DNA from: a bacterium 1XD42-54 | GTDB taxonomy: Bacteria > Bacillota > Clostridia > Lachnospirales > Lachnospiraceae | Length of the DNA: 64,000 bases | Reading direction: 5' to 3' | NCBI GenBank assembly: GCA_003612585.1 | Contig: RAZH01000002.1 | Span: forward strand, 248,001 to 312,000 | Shown here: piece after piece, positions 16,663-25,083 of the stretch | Layout of the letters: every line of letters starts with the position of its first letter | How positions within the stretch are numbered: position 1 is the first letter of the stretch | Notes under the pieces: generated by a model | Database searches by the model: none | Seen by the model: the letters and a program-made list of their open reading frames with translations, nothing else | Told to the model about the DNA's origin: nothing | Program-made: the position numbers and the translations under genes

Positions 16663-17433
16663 ATGGGATTTGTGAAAGAGAAGATTGTCGGAGAAATCCG
16701 GTTAAATAAATATTTAAGCGATGCCGGAGTGTGTTCCAGGCGGGAAGCGGATCGTTTGATCGAAGCAGGACAGGTTTTGGTAGATGGCCGACCGGCAGTT
16801 TGTGGTATGAAACTTTTGCCTGGAGCGAAGGTTCTGGTTAAAGGCAGTGAGGTAGTGCGGGAAAAAGAAATGATTCTGTTGGCGGTGCATAAGCCAAGGG
16901 GCGTTGTTTGTACGACAGATAAGAGGTGGGATGACAAGACAATCTATGATCTGTTGAATTATCCGAAACGCATTTTTTCGGTCGGAAGACTGGATAAAGA
17001 CTCAGAAGGTCTGCTTCTGATGACCAATAACGGGGATATTCTGAATAAAATTATGCGTGCTGGTAATTATCATGAGAAAGAGTATCTCGTAACAGTAGAT
17101 AAAAAGATAACGCCTGAATTTCTTAAAAAGATGTCTGAGGGTGTGTATCTTTCAGAACTTGAAGTAAAAACGCGGCCGTGCAAAATATCACTGGCAGGAG
17201 AACGACAGTTTCGCATTATCCTGACGCAGGGGTTGAATCGTCAGATCCGCAGGATGTGTGCGGCATTTCATTATAAGGTGACACGTCTCATACGTGTCAG
17301 GATTATGAATATTGAACTTGGAAAGCTACAGCCCGGGGAATACCGAAGTGTGACACGCAGGGAGCTGGGAGTACTGCAAGAGCAGTTGGGGCAGATTCCA
17401 GGGAACAGGGAAAGGAATCAGAAAGTCAGATGA
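16663..17433 (+). CDS. rluF: 23S rRNA pseudouridine synthase, RluF-like
   Basis: 256 residues. An N-terminal S4 RNA-binding domain (IRLNKYLSDAGVCSRREADRLIEAGQVLVDG) precedes a RsuA/RluB/RluF catalytic domain with the catalytic Asp in VGRLDKDSEGLLL. The later segments HEKEYLVTVDKKITPEF and LTQGLNRQIRRMCAA are closest to RluF, which in E. coli modifies U2604. Which uridine is modified here is inferred. ATG 16663 is preferred because GAGG at 16650-16653 sits 9 bases ahead; ATG 16648 lacks a site. Its stop overlaps the ligA start by four bases, so the two are translationally coupled. Confidence 0.85.
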   Translation: MGFVKEKIVGEIRLNKYLSDAGVCSRREADRLIEAGQVLVDGRPAVCGMKLLPGAKVLVKGSEVVREKEMILLAVHKPRGVVCTTDKRWDDKTIYDLLNYPKRIFSVGRLDKDSEGLLLMTNNGDILNKIMRAGNYHEKEYLVTVDKKITPEFLKKMSEGVYLSELEVKTRPCKISLAGERQFRIILTQGLNRQIRRMCAAFHYKVTRLIRVRIMNIELGKLQPGEYRSVTRRELGVLQEQLGQIPGNRERNQKVR

Positions 17434-19403
17434 ATCAGCAGATTGAACGGATGAAGGAATTATCTGAACAGCTTACAAAAGCATCAAAAGCGTACTATCA
17501 GGATGATCAGGAGCTCATGAGCAATTTTGAATACGACAGGTTGTATGATGAGCTTCAGAAGCTGGAACGGGACAGTGGTATTGTACTGGCCGGAAGTCCG
17601 ACTGTGACGGTAGGATATGAGGCACTGGAGACTTTGCCTAAAGAGCGTCATGAGACGGTTATGCTTTCCCTTGGAAAAACAAAAGAACGTACGGAACTTG
17701 CAGCATTTGCGGGTGAGCATAAGGTACTTGTTTCATGGAAGCTGGACGGTCTTACGGTTGTATTGACTTATCGTAATGGCAGTCTTGCGAAAGCTGTTAC
17801 GCGTGGAAATGGAGAGATTGGTGAAGTTATAACAAACAATGCCAGAGTTTTTCAGAATATACCGCTGCGCATTGCCTACCAGGGAGAATTGATTCTGCGC
17901 GGTGAAGCAGTGATTACGTATACAGAGTTTAAAAAGATCAATGAAGAGATAGGAGATATTGATGCAAAATACAAAAACCCGCGTAATCTCTGCAGCGGTT
18001 CGGTAAGACAGCTGAATAATGAGATTACAGCGAACCGGCATGTGCGTTTTTATGCCTTTTCACTTGTAAAAGCAGACGGGGTTGATTTTCGCAATTCAAG
18101 AGCGGCACAGTTTGAGTGGCTTGGAGCGCAGGGCTTCGATGTTGTGGAGTATCGTGTCGCTGATGCGAAAAATATCGAAGATACAATTGATTATTTTGCG
18201 GAGAGAATACAGCATTATGACATTCCTTCCGATGGCTTGGTTGTGACCTATGATGACATAGCGTATGGCCAATCACTGGGAAGGACTGCGAAATTTCCGC
18301 GCGATTCGATTGCTTTTAAATGGCAGGACGAAACGAGAGAAACGAAGCTTCTGGAGATTGAATGGAGCCCGTCACGAACCGGACTGATTAATCCGGTGGC
18401 GATTTTTGAACCGGTAGAGCTGGAGGGAACGACCGTCAGCCGGGCGAGCGTCCATAATCTGAGTATCATGAAAGCACTGCGCCTTGGGCTTGGGGATACG
18501 ATTACTGTATACAAAGCTAATATGATTATTCCACAGATTGCAGAAAATCTGACTGGGAGCGACAGCATTCCGATACCGGAAATGTGCCCCGTTTGCGGAG
18601 GGAAAACCGAGGTGCATTCCGTAAATGATGTAGAGACATTGTATTGTACGAATACAGAGTGCAGTGCGAAGAAAATCAAATCATTTACACTGTTTGTCAG
18701 CCGTGATGCAATGAATATCGAGGGACTTTCTGAGGCGACGCTGGAAAAATTTATTGCCAAAGGCTATATTCGCCGGTTTGCAGATATTTTCCATCTTTCA
18801 AAATATAAAGATGAAATTGTGGAGATGGAGGGATTTGGAGAAAAGTCTTACCAAAATCTGATCCAGAGTATTGAGTATGCCAGACAGACAACGCTTCCGA
18901 GGGTTATTTACAGTCTGGGAATTCCCAATATCGGTGTTGCAAATGCCAAGTTGCTTTGCCGTCATTTTGATTATGATCTGGATCGAATTCGTTCCGGCAG
19001 TGAGGAAGAGCTCGCAGCAGTGGAGGGACTCGGGCCAGTCATCGCAGCAGCAGTGGCCGGTTATTTTTCGGACCCGGTAAATGCCAAGAATCTTGACCTG
19101 CTCTGTGAGGAGGTTGTAATTGAACGGCCAGAGGCATCAGCAAAAGCACAGGTATTTGCGGGAAAAGTATTTGTGATTACTGGTAGCGTAAATCATTTTG
19201 AAAACCGGAATGAGTTGAAAGCATTTATTGAGGAGCGAGGAGGGAAGGTCACAGGTTCTGTTTCAAAGAACACAGATTATCTGATTAACAATGACACAGC
19301 CTCTACGTCTTCTAAGAATAAAAAAGCGAGGGAGCTTGAAATACCAATTCTGTCGGAAGAGGCATTTCTGGCAATTACAGAGGAGGCCGATGTTCCACAG
19401 TAA
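17430..19403 (+). CDS. ligA: NAD-dependent DNA ligase
   Basis: 657 residues with the complete LigA layout. Domain Ia contains the YYQDDQELMSNFEYDRLYDEL motif for NAD. The adenylation domain has nucleophile Lys104 in KLDG and later RGEAV and DGLVV. An OB fold (SPSRTGLINPVAIFEPVEL) follows, then a four-Cys zinc finger (CPVCG...CTNTEC), a helix-hairpin-helix domain, and a C-terminal BRCT domain (VFVITGSVNHFENRNELKAF). It seals nicks in replication and repair. The start overlaps the rluF stop (ATGA). Confidence 0.97.
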   Translation: MNQQIERMKELSEQLTKASKAYYQDDQELMSNFEYDRLYDELQKLERDSGIVLAGSPTVTVGYEALETLPKERHETVMLSLGKTKERTELAAFAGEHKVLVSWKLDGLTVVLTYRNGSLAKAVTRGNGEIGEVITNNARVFQNIPLRIAYQGELILRGEAVITYTEFKKINEEIGDIDAKYKNPRNLCSGSVRQLNNEITANRHVRFYAFSLVKADGVDFRNSRAAQFEWLGAQGFDVVEYRVADAKNIEDTIDYFAERIQHYDIPSDGLVVTYDDIAYGQSLGRTAKFPRDSIAFKWQDETRETKLLEIEWSPSRTGLINPVAIFEPVELEGTTVSRASVHNLSIMKALRLGLGDTITVYKANMIIPQIAENLTGSDSIPIPEMCPVCGGKTEVHSVNDVETLYCTNTECSAKKIKSFTLFVSRDAMNIEGLSEATLEKFIAKGYIRRFADIFHLSKYKDEIVEMEGFGEKSYQNLIQSIEYARQTTLPRVIYSLGIPNIGVANAKLLCRHFDYDLDRIRSGSEEELAAVEGLGPVIAAAVAGYFSDPVNAKNLDLLCEEVVIERPEASAKAQVFAGKVFVITGSVNHFENRNELKAFIEERGGKVTGSVSKNTDYLINNDTASTSSKNKKARELEIPILSEEAFLAITEEADVPQ

Positions 19404-19490
19404 TATTTAGTGAATAATTACGTTTGTCGCACAGCAATAGGAGCAGGGAATAATACCCCAGCGGAGATAAAAGACACAGGAGGAAAGAAA

Positions 19491-20432
19491 ATGCCGATTA
19501 AAGTACGCAGTAACCTGCCGGCGAAAGAGATTCTGGAACGGGAAAATATTTTTGTGATGGATGAAAACCGGGCGGTACATCAGGACATCCGTCCGATTCA
19601 CATTGCAATTTTAAATCTGATGCCACTGAAGGAGGATACGGAACTGCAGCTTTTGCGCTCTCTGTCGAATACGCCTCTACAGGTGGATGTGACATTTGTG
19701 AAAGTGAGTTCGCACGAGGCGAAAAATACGTCACGGAGCCATTTGAATGAGTTTTATGTTGAATTTGAGGACATCAGAGAACGTCGTTTTGACGGAATGA
19801 TTATCACCGGAGCTCCAGTGGAGATGCTGGAATTTGAAGAGGTGGATTACTGGGAAGAGCTGAAAGAGATTATGGAGTGGACAAAAGAGAATGTAACCTC
19901 TACCATCTATTTATGTTGGGCAGCTCAGGCCGGGCTTTTTTACCATTATGGACTTCAAAAGCGTCGGCTGGATAAAAAAATGTTCGGCCTGTTCTGGCAT
20001 CGTGTGCTAAACCGTAAGGTACCTCTGGTCCGCGGTTTTGACGATGCATTTCTTGCTCCACATTCCAGACATACGGATGTTCCCATAGAGGAAATCCGCA
20101 AAATACAGGAACTCACGATCCTCGCTGAGTCAGAGGAGGCCGGGCTGTTTTTGGCTATGGCAGATGACGGCCGGAAGATTTTTGTGATGGGTCATCCGGA
20201 GTATGACCGTGTGACGCTGGACGGGGAGTATCACAGAGATTTGAATAAAGGATTGCCGATTGAGGTTCCGAAAAATTATTATACAGACGATAATCCGGAA
20301 AACAAGCCACTGCTGCTGTGGAGGTCTCATGCCAACAATCTGTATACAAACTGGCTGAACTATTATGTATACCAGACAACGCCTTATGATATGATTGGTG
20401 CGCCAGATTTTACGAGAGTAACACAGAAATAG
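19491..20432 (+). CDS. metA: Homoserine O-acetyltransferase, MetA type
   Basis: 313 residues, class I glutamine-amidotransferase-like fold; acylates homoserine to start methionine synthesis. The nucleophile is Cys142 in YLCWAAQAG, with His and Glu of the triad in VMGHPEYDR. Residue 111 is Glu (TGAPVEMLEF). In studied MetA enzymes Glu111 goes with acetyl-CoA and Gly111 with succinyl-CoA, so O-acetylhomoserine is the likely product. AGGAGGAAAGAAA before ATG 19491 fixes the start. Only 87 bases separate it from ligA, and no SAM riboswitch is recognisable there. Confidence 0.95.
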   Translation: MPIKVRSNLPAKEILERENIFVMDENRAVHQDIRPIHIAILNLMPLKEDTELQLLRSLSNTPLQVDVTFVKVSSHEAKNTSRSHLNEFYVEFEDIRERRFDGMIITGAPVEMLEFEEVDYWEELKEIMEWTKENVTSTIYLCWAAQAGLFYHYGLQKRRLDKKMFGLFWHRVLNRKVPLVRGFDDAFLAPHSRHTDVPIEEIRKIQELTILAESEEAGLFLAMADDGRKIFVMGHPEYDRVTLDGEYHRDLNKGLPIEVPKNYYTDDNPENKPLLLWRSHANNLYTNWLNYYVYQTTPYDMIGAPDFTRVTQK

Positions 20433-20434
20433 AA

Positions 20435-20487
20435 ATGCTGCAGAGATGCTGATACTTACGAAAAGTTTCTTCTGCAGCATCTTTGTT
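20435..20487 (+). terminator. Terminator of metA
   Basis: ATGCTGCAGA (20435-20444) and TCTGCAGCAT (20471-20480) pair perfectly, followed by a short T-rich tail. Confidence 0.7.
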
Positions 20488-20531
20488 TACTATGATGCTT
20501 TATAACGTTAAAATATTAACACTTTAAATGG

Positions 20532-20561
20532 TTGACATATAGAGCTGGGGAGTGGTATTCT
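20532..20561 (+). promoter_or_regulatory. Promoter of the C69 peptidase gene
   Basis: TTGACA (20532-20537) and TATTCT (20556-20561), 18-base spacer, about 50 bases before the ATG. Confidence 0.55.
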
Positions 20562-20613
20562 TTTCCTGTACTTTCTGATAACTGCTGATACCTGATAAGG
20601 AGAGGAGAAGATT

Positions 20614-22176
20614 ATGAGAAAAAGAAAAACAGCATTAGTAATTGCAATGGCTGCAGCACTTGCAGTGCCGAGCACGAGCGCGCTTGCCTGCACAGGACTG
20701 TATGTCGGAAAAGAGGCAAGTGAAAATGGAGCAACTGTGATAGCACGTACCGTTGACCTGCATCCGCTTGCGGCAACTTTTCTTGAAGTTGTTGTAGACC
20801 GCGTGGAAAATGAGCCGGGCAGAACGTATGACGGCGTAGCTGGATTCAGCTGGGAGCTTCCTGATACAACTTACAAGTATACATCCACTCCGATGGCAAC
20901 CGGTATGGGATTCGGGCGTTACGGCTCCGCCTGCGCAAATGAATGCGGTGTTGCCATTACGGGAACTGTCACTGCATATATTCGTTCTGAGATCAGAGCA
21001 ATGGATCCGCCAGTAAAGGGTGGTCTTTGCGAAGAGGTGGTTACAGAGCTGGTTGCAGCGACCTGTAAAACAGCACGTGAAGGCGTGGAACTGATCGGAC
21101 AGATTATGGAAGAGCTTGGAAGCAGTGAGCAGAATATTCTCATGATCGCAGACCAGACAGAGGCGTGGTACGTAGAGACTTATACAGGACATCAGTGGGC
21201 GGCTGTTAAGATGCCGGAGGACGCTGTTTCTGTTTACGGAAATGAATTTATGATTCAGTATCTTGATCCGGAAGATGAGAATGTAATGTGCTCACCGGAG
21301 CTGTTTTCCATGCCGGAGGAGGCAGGACTGGCAGTAAAGGATGAAGAGAGCGGACAGATGGATATTTTTGCCACCTATTCAGGCAGACTGGCAAATTATG
21401 CGAACCGCCGCACCTGGGTTGGACATACGCTGCTTGCACCGTCTACGGCAGGCGATTATGCAACCAATACAAAATATGATCTTTTCTACAAACCGGACGA
21501 AAAAGTCAGTGTGGAAGACGTTCTGGAAGTATTCCGGAACCGTTTTGAAGGAACAGAGTTTTCACCGGATGAGACAGGACGTATTGACCAGCGTGTAATC
21601 GGTACAGAATCACAGGGTACTGCTCATGTGATTGAAGTGTATGACAATCTCCCGGCAGAAATGGCCTGCGTAACCTGGGCCTGCCTTGCAAATTCAGAGC
21701 ATTCGGTCTATCTTCCGGTTTCCAATCTGGTTACAGACACAGCAGAAGCATTCAAGGCAGATACGGAAAAGGATTCCGGACTGACGTATGATGATTCCAT
21801 GGCAAGTATTATCTTCAAACGCCTTTGCGCACTGAGTGAGCAGGATCGTAAATATTACGGCGCAGGTGTGCGTGATTACTGGCATAGCGTAGAGCTTGGT
21901 CTGCTTGAGGAATATCCGGATGTGCTGGCAGAAGCAGCAAAACTGTACGAGACTTCTCCGGAGGAAGCAGCGGCTTACCTCACAGAATATACGATTGAGA
22001 AGCAGAACAAAGCGCTTGAGGATGCCAATACCATGTATGATGAACTTACCTGGTACATGATGAACAATACAGACACGCTGAGATACAGCTTCAGTTACGG
22101 AACTCTGACGATGAGCGATACACGGAATCAGAAGCCATTTGTACCTTCTCTTGCAGAGACAGAAGAGGCAGAATAA
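20614..22176 (+). CDS. Secreted C69 family dipeptidase
   Basis: 520 residues, Ntn-hydrolase of peptidase family C69. The first 25 residues are a signal peptide (KRKTALVIAMAAALAVPSTSALA). Cleavage would expose Cys26 in ACTGLYVG, the N-terminal nucleophile, so export and activation appear coupled. Family segments include IARTVDLHP, ANECGVAITGT, ADQTEAWYVETYTG and the YLPV-NL region. It probably degrades dipeptides outside the membrane. AAGGAGAGGAG lies 7 bases before the ATG. Single-gene unit with promoter and terminator. The lipobox-like LACTG could alternatively give a lipoprotein, but the Cys is the conserved nucleophile. Confidence 0.9.
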   Translation: MRKRKTALVIAMAAALAVPSTSALACTGLYVGKEASENGATVIARTVDLHPLAATFLEVVVDRVENEPGRTYDGVAGFSWELPDTTYKYTSTPMATGMGFGRYGSACANECGVAITGTVTAYIRSEIRAMDPPVKGGLCEEVVTELVAATCKTAREGVELIGQIMEELGSSEQNILMIADQTEAWYVETYTGHQWAAVKMPEDAVSVYGNEFMIQYLDPEDENVMCSPELFSMPEEAGLAVKDEESGQMDIFATYSGRLANYANRRTWVGHTLLAPSTAGDYATNTKYDLFYKPDEKVSVEDVLEVFRNRFEGTEFSPDETGRIDQRVIGTESQGTAHVIEVYDNLPAEMACVTWACLANSEHSVYLPVSNLVTDTAEAFKADTEKDSGLTYDDSMASIIFKRLCALSEQDRKYYGAGVRDYWHSVELGLLEEYPDVLAEAAKLYETSPEEAAAYLTEYTIEKQNKALEDANTMYDELTWYMMNNTDTLRYSFSYGTLTMSDTRNQKPFVPSLAETEEAE

Positions 22177-22267
22177 TCTCAGATATGGGATTTGAACGTA
22201 ATAATTTGATGCATGGTATAAGGACAGATATCAGGAAGCAGAATAATTTATAATAGTAAAAAGAGAC

Positions 22268-22305
22268 GGAGCTGTTGCAGGTAATTTATGCGGCAGTTCC
22301 TTTTT
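22268..22305 (+). terminator. Terminator of the C69 peptidase gene
   Basis: GGAGCTGTTGCA pairs with TGCGGCAGTTCC using two G-T pairs; five T follow. Confidence 0.75.
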
Positions 22306-22396
22306 GGTTATTGGAAGAATAGTTATGCCGGGAGATATTTTTTGATATAAGGAAAGTTAAATTTTAAAGTACATGATAAAGTACATTGTCGCAGGC

Positions 22397-22425
22397 TTGC
22401 TATCCGGGGAAAAGCCATGTATAAT
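22397..22425 (+). promoter_or_regulatory. Promoter of the SufC/SufB-like operon
   Basis: TTGCTA (22397-22402), 17 bases, TATAAT (22420-22425). It lies 40 bases before the first gene. Confidence 0.65.
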
Positions 22426-22464
22426 TGCAGTGGATAAAGCAGCATGAAAGGATGGAATGATATT

Positions 22465-23211
22465 ATGCTGGAATTAAAGAACATTTCGTTTGAAGTCTCG
22501 GATGAAAAAGAGGCTACAGAAATTATCAGAGATATGAATCTGACCCTGGACGAGGGGAAGTTTATTGTAATTACTGGTCCGAACGGCGGAGGTAAATCCA
22601 CACTGGCGAAGCTGATTGCGGGAATCGAGACTCCTACGTCAGGAGAAATATGGTTTGACGGTGTGAATATCACGGACAAGAGTATCGCAGAACGTGCCCA
22701 GATGGGAATCGGATATGCATTTCAGCAGCCGGTGCGCTTTAAGGGGATTACCGTAAAAGATTTGATTCGACTGGCGTCGGGGAAACCGATTTCTGTTTCG
22801 GAGGCCTGCCAGTATCTTTCAGAGGTCGGGCTTTGTGCCAGAGATTATATAGACCGTGAGGTAAATGCGAGCCTTTCCGGCGGGGAGCTGAAGCGAATTG
22901 AGATAGCGACCGTGCTGGCACGAAAGAGCAGACTATCTGTTTTTGATGAGCCGGAGGCCGGTATTGATCTGTGGAGTTTCCAGAATCTGATTCAGGTGTT
23001 TGAACGCATGCGAAAAGAAAACAGCAGAAATTCAATCCTGATTATTTCACATCAGGAGCGTATTTTGGATATTGCGGATGAAATTTTGGTGTTGTCTGAT
23101 GGAAAAATTGTGGAGCATGGGACAAAAGAAGAGATATTGCCGGGACTTCTCGGTACAGATTCTGCAGTGAATGTGTGCGATAAATATCAGATGGGAGGGA
23201 AAAGAGAATGA
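22465..23211 (+). CDS. SufC-like ABC ATPase of a minimal Fe-S assembly system
   Basis: 248-residue soluble ABC ATPase. Walker A is GPNGGGKST, the Q-loop is AFQQPVRFKGITV, the signature is LSGGELKR and Walker B is LSVFDEPEAGID, with a late switch His in ISHQER. The FQ-P and DEPEAGID forms are typical of SufC rather than transport ATPases, and no permease follows. ATG 22465 has AAGGATGG about 10 bases ahead. It overlaps the SufB-like partner by four bases, so the two probably form a complex that builds Fe-S clusters. Confidence 0.85.
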   Translation: MLELKNISFEVSDEKEATEIIRDMNLTLDEGKFIVITGPNGGGKSTLAKLIAGIETPTSGEIWFDGVNITDKSIAERAQMGIGYAFQQPVRFKGITVKDLIRLASGKPISVSEACQYLSEVGLCARDYIDREVNASLSGGELKRIEIATVLARKSRLSVFDEPEAGIDLWSFQNLIQVFERMRKENSRNSILIISHQERILDIADEILVLSDGKIVEHGTKEEILPGLLGTDSAVNVCDKYQMGGKRE

Positions 23212-24128
23212 TGGATGAAATCCAGAAAAGGCTGCTAGAAGAGGTGGCTGACCTCCATGAGGTTCCGGAAGGCGCTTACAACATCCGTGCAAATGGAAAA
23301 TCGGCGGCCAGGAATACTACGGCAAATATTGACATTGAGTCGAAAGAGGACGGAAGCGGAATTACCATTCGCATCAAAGAAGGTACAAAAAACGAGAGTG
23401 TGCACATTCCGGTTGTGCTCAGCCAGAGCGGTTTGAAGGAAGTGGTGTACAATGATTTTTATATTGGAGAGGACTGTGATGTGACGATTGTAGCAGGCTG
23501 CGGCATTGATAACTGCGGTGTGCAGGATTCGGAGCATGATGGTATCCATCGGTTTTATGTAGGGAAAAATGCCAAAGTAAAGTATGTAGAGAAGCATTAC
23601 GGGTCAGGAGAGGGTAGCGGAAAGCGTATTTTAAATCCAGGCACAGAGGTCTACCAGCAGGAAGGAAGCGTGGTAGAGATGGAGATGGTGCAGATCAAAG
23701 GCGTTGATTCCACAAAACGTGATACGTATGCGGAGCTTGCGGCAGGAGCGAAGCTGCTTGTCCGGGAGCGTCTGATGACGCATGGAGATCAGACAGCGAT
23801 CAGCAATTATGAGGTGAAGCTTGATGGAGAACAATCGCACGCAGATGTGGTTTCCAGGTCTGTTGCGAAGGATTCTTCTTATCAGAAATTTGACGCAAAG
23901 ATTATTGGAAACGCTGCGTGCAGCGGCCATACCGAGTGCGATGCCATTATTATGGGAAATGCCCGGATTCTTGCTGTGCCACAGCTGGAGGCCAATGATC
24001 TTGATGCTGCACTGATTCATGAGGCTGCGATCGGGAAAATAGCGGGAGAGCAGATTGTTAAATTGATGACGCTCGGACTTACGGAGCAGGAAGCTGAAGA
24101 GCAGATTATCAATGGATTTTTAAAATAA
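23208..24128 (+). CDS. SufB/SufD-like Fe-S scaffold protein, short form
   Basis: 306 residues, clearly shorter than SufB (~470) or SufD (~430). It keeps the beta-helix core and the SufBD end: SHADVVSRSVAKDSSYQKFDAKIIGN, then HTECDAIIMGNARILAVPQLEA, HEAAIGKIAGEQI and LGLTEQEAEEQII. Potential ligands are the Cys in GHTECDAI, the Glu in PQLEA and the His in IHEAAIG. The SufC-SufB-like pair without sufS, sufU or a second SufB/D matches the two-gene SUF-like minimal system (SMS) described in anaerobic Bacteria and Archaea. The cysteine desulfurase partner must be elsewhere or absent. Confidence 0.85.
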   Translation: MMDEIQKRLLEEVADLHEVPEGAYNIRANGKSAARNTTANIDIESKEDGSGITIRIKEGTKNESVHIPVVLSQSGLKEVVYNDFYIGEDCDVTIVAGCGIDNCGVQDSEHDGIHRFYVGKNAKVKYVEKHYGSGEGSGKRILNPGTEVYQQEGSVVEMEMVQIKGVDSTKRDTYAELAAGAKLLVRERLMTHGDQTAISNYEVKLDGEQSHADVVSRSVAKDSSYQKFDAKIIGNAACSGHTECDAIIMGNARILAVPQLEANDLDAALIHEAAIGKIAGEQIVKLMTLGLTEQEAEEQIINGFLK

Positions 24129-24170
24129 GATTTCACGTGATTGCGAAGACTGCATTTTGGATATAAGAAA

Positions 24171-24253
24171 AGCTGTCGCACAGACACAAATTTCAGGATC
24201 GGACAAAAGGTTCCATTTCCATGAAACTGTGGATTGTGTGACAGCTCTTTTTT
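24171..24253 (+). terminator. Terminator of the Fe-S operon
   Basis: AGCTGTCGCACA (24171-24182) pairs with TGTGTGACAGCT (24235-24246) with one mismatch; a T run follows. The loop is long (about 50 bases). Confidence 0.7.
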
Positions 24254-24273
24254 AGTCTGTGTTTTGCCGGAAC

Positions 24274-25005
24274 TTATTTTGCAGCAGTTACCGTTGTGAT
24301 ATGCGGATTAACGCCTTCATACCAATACAGGAAGCCTTCCATATCAATGATATCGCCGATTTTCAGTTCCGTAACTGCTTTATAAACATCGGTCGTATTA
24401 TCGCACAGGTAAGATTCTACAGTAAAGGTATAGGTTTCGCCGTTTAAAGAAACGTTGAAATAAAGATCGTCACCGTCTGTACCGGAGCCGTCCCAATTGT
24501 ACAGGAATGCCACGTCGTTGCCATTTTCATCCTGTCCGGCAGCTTCCACTGTCATTCCTTTGAAAGCGACGAATTCGTTCTGATGTTCGATCAGCTCATC
24601 TTTGCCAAGCAGCTCTGTCACGTCTGTGACCGGAGCGATGTACTCCTCGCCTTCGAGGATTTCAAATGTAGCGTCAATAATTTCTACCTCGCCGGACCAT
24701 TCCGCTTTGTATCCGGTTACTTTAATTTTGGTTCCCGGAACGAGCTTTTCATAGTCTTCCTCAGAGCAGGCCATGTTGTAGAGGAAATAAGCGCCGTCTT
24801 CATTCTGGGAATAAACTGTGGCCTTGTCCTCCCACCAGGACTGTTTTGCCTGTACGTAGGTTTCAACAGTAACCTCGGTTTCGAGTTCTGCGGCAACGTA
24901 TTCGTCATGGGTCATAACGCCTTCCGATGTTTCTCCGGCCAGAGCGGTTACGGAAAAAGTGAGTGTAAGAGAAAGTGCCGTTAAGAATGCAATACCTTTT
25001 TTCAT
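24274..25005 (-). CDS. Secreted protein with two OB-like repeats, unknown function
   Basis: 243 residues. Residues 1-23 are a signal peptide (MKKGIAFLTALSLTLTFSVTALA). The mature part repeats a nucleic-acid/oligosaccharide-binding-like strand pattern twice: a first copy with VTVETYVQAKQSWWEDKATVY...VPGTKIKVTGYKAEW and a second with EFVAFKGMTVEA...LKIGDIIDMEGFLYWYEG. I do not recognise a named family beyond this OB-like look. It is highly acidic. AAGGAGAATTATT precedes the ATG at 25005, while an in-frame Met ten residues upstream lacks a site. Own promoter at 25040-25067; probably extracellular. Confidence 0.6.
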   Translation of the reverse strand: MKKGIAFLTALSLTLTFSVTALAGETSEGVMTHDEYVAAELETEVTVETYVQAKQSWWEDKATVYSQNEDGAYFLYNMACSEEDYEKLVPGTKIKVTGYKAEWSGEVEIIDATFEILEGEEYIAPVTDVTELLGKDELIEHQNEFVAFKGMTVEAAGQDENGNDVAFLYNWDGSGTDGDDLYFNVSLNGETYTFTVESYLCDNTTDVYKAVTELKIGDIIDMEGFLYWYEGVNPHITTVTAAK

Positions 25006-25039
25006 AATAATTCTCCTTTTCGTATTTGATATCACCTAC

Positions 25040-25067
25040 ATTATACTCGAAAAAAAAGAAAAAGCAA
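25040..25067 (-). promoter_or_regulatory. Promoter of the secreted OB-like protein
   Basis: Minus-strand TTGCTT (plus 25062-25067) and TATAAT (plus 25040-25045), 16-base spacer. Confidence 0.55.
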
Positions 25068-25083
25068 TGTTATTGATATTTTC

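Noticed and set aside
19404-19490. SAM riboswitch or T-box ahead of metA
   Set aside because: Only 87 bases are available and no SAM-I or T-box motif or terminator is visible.
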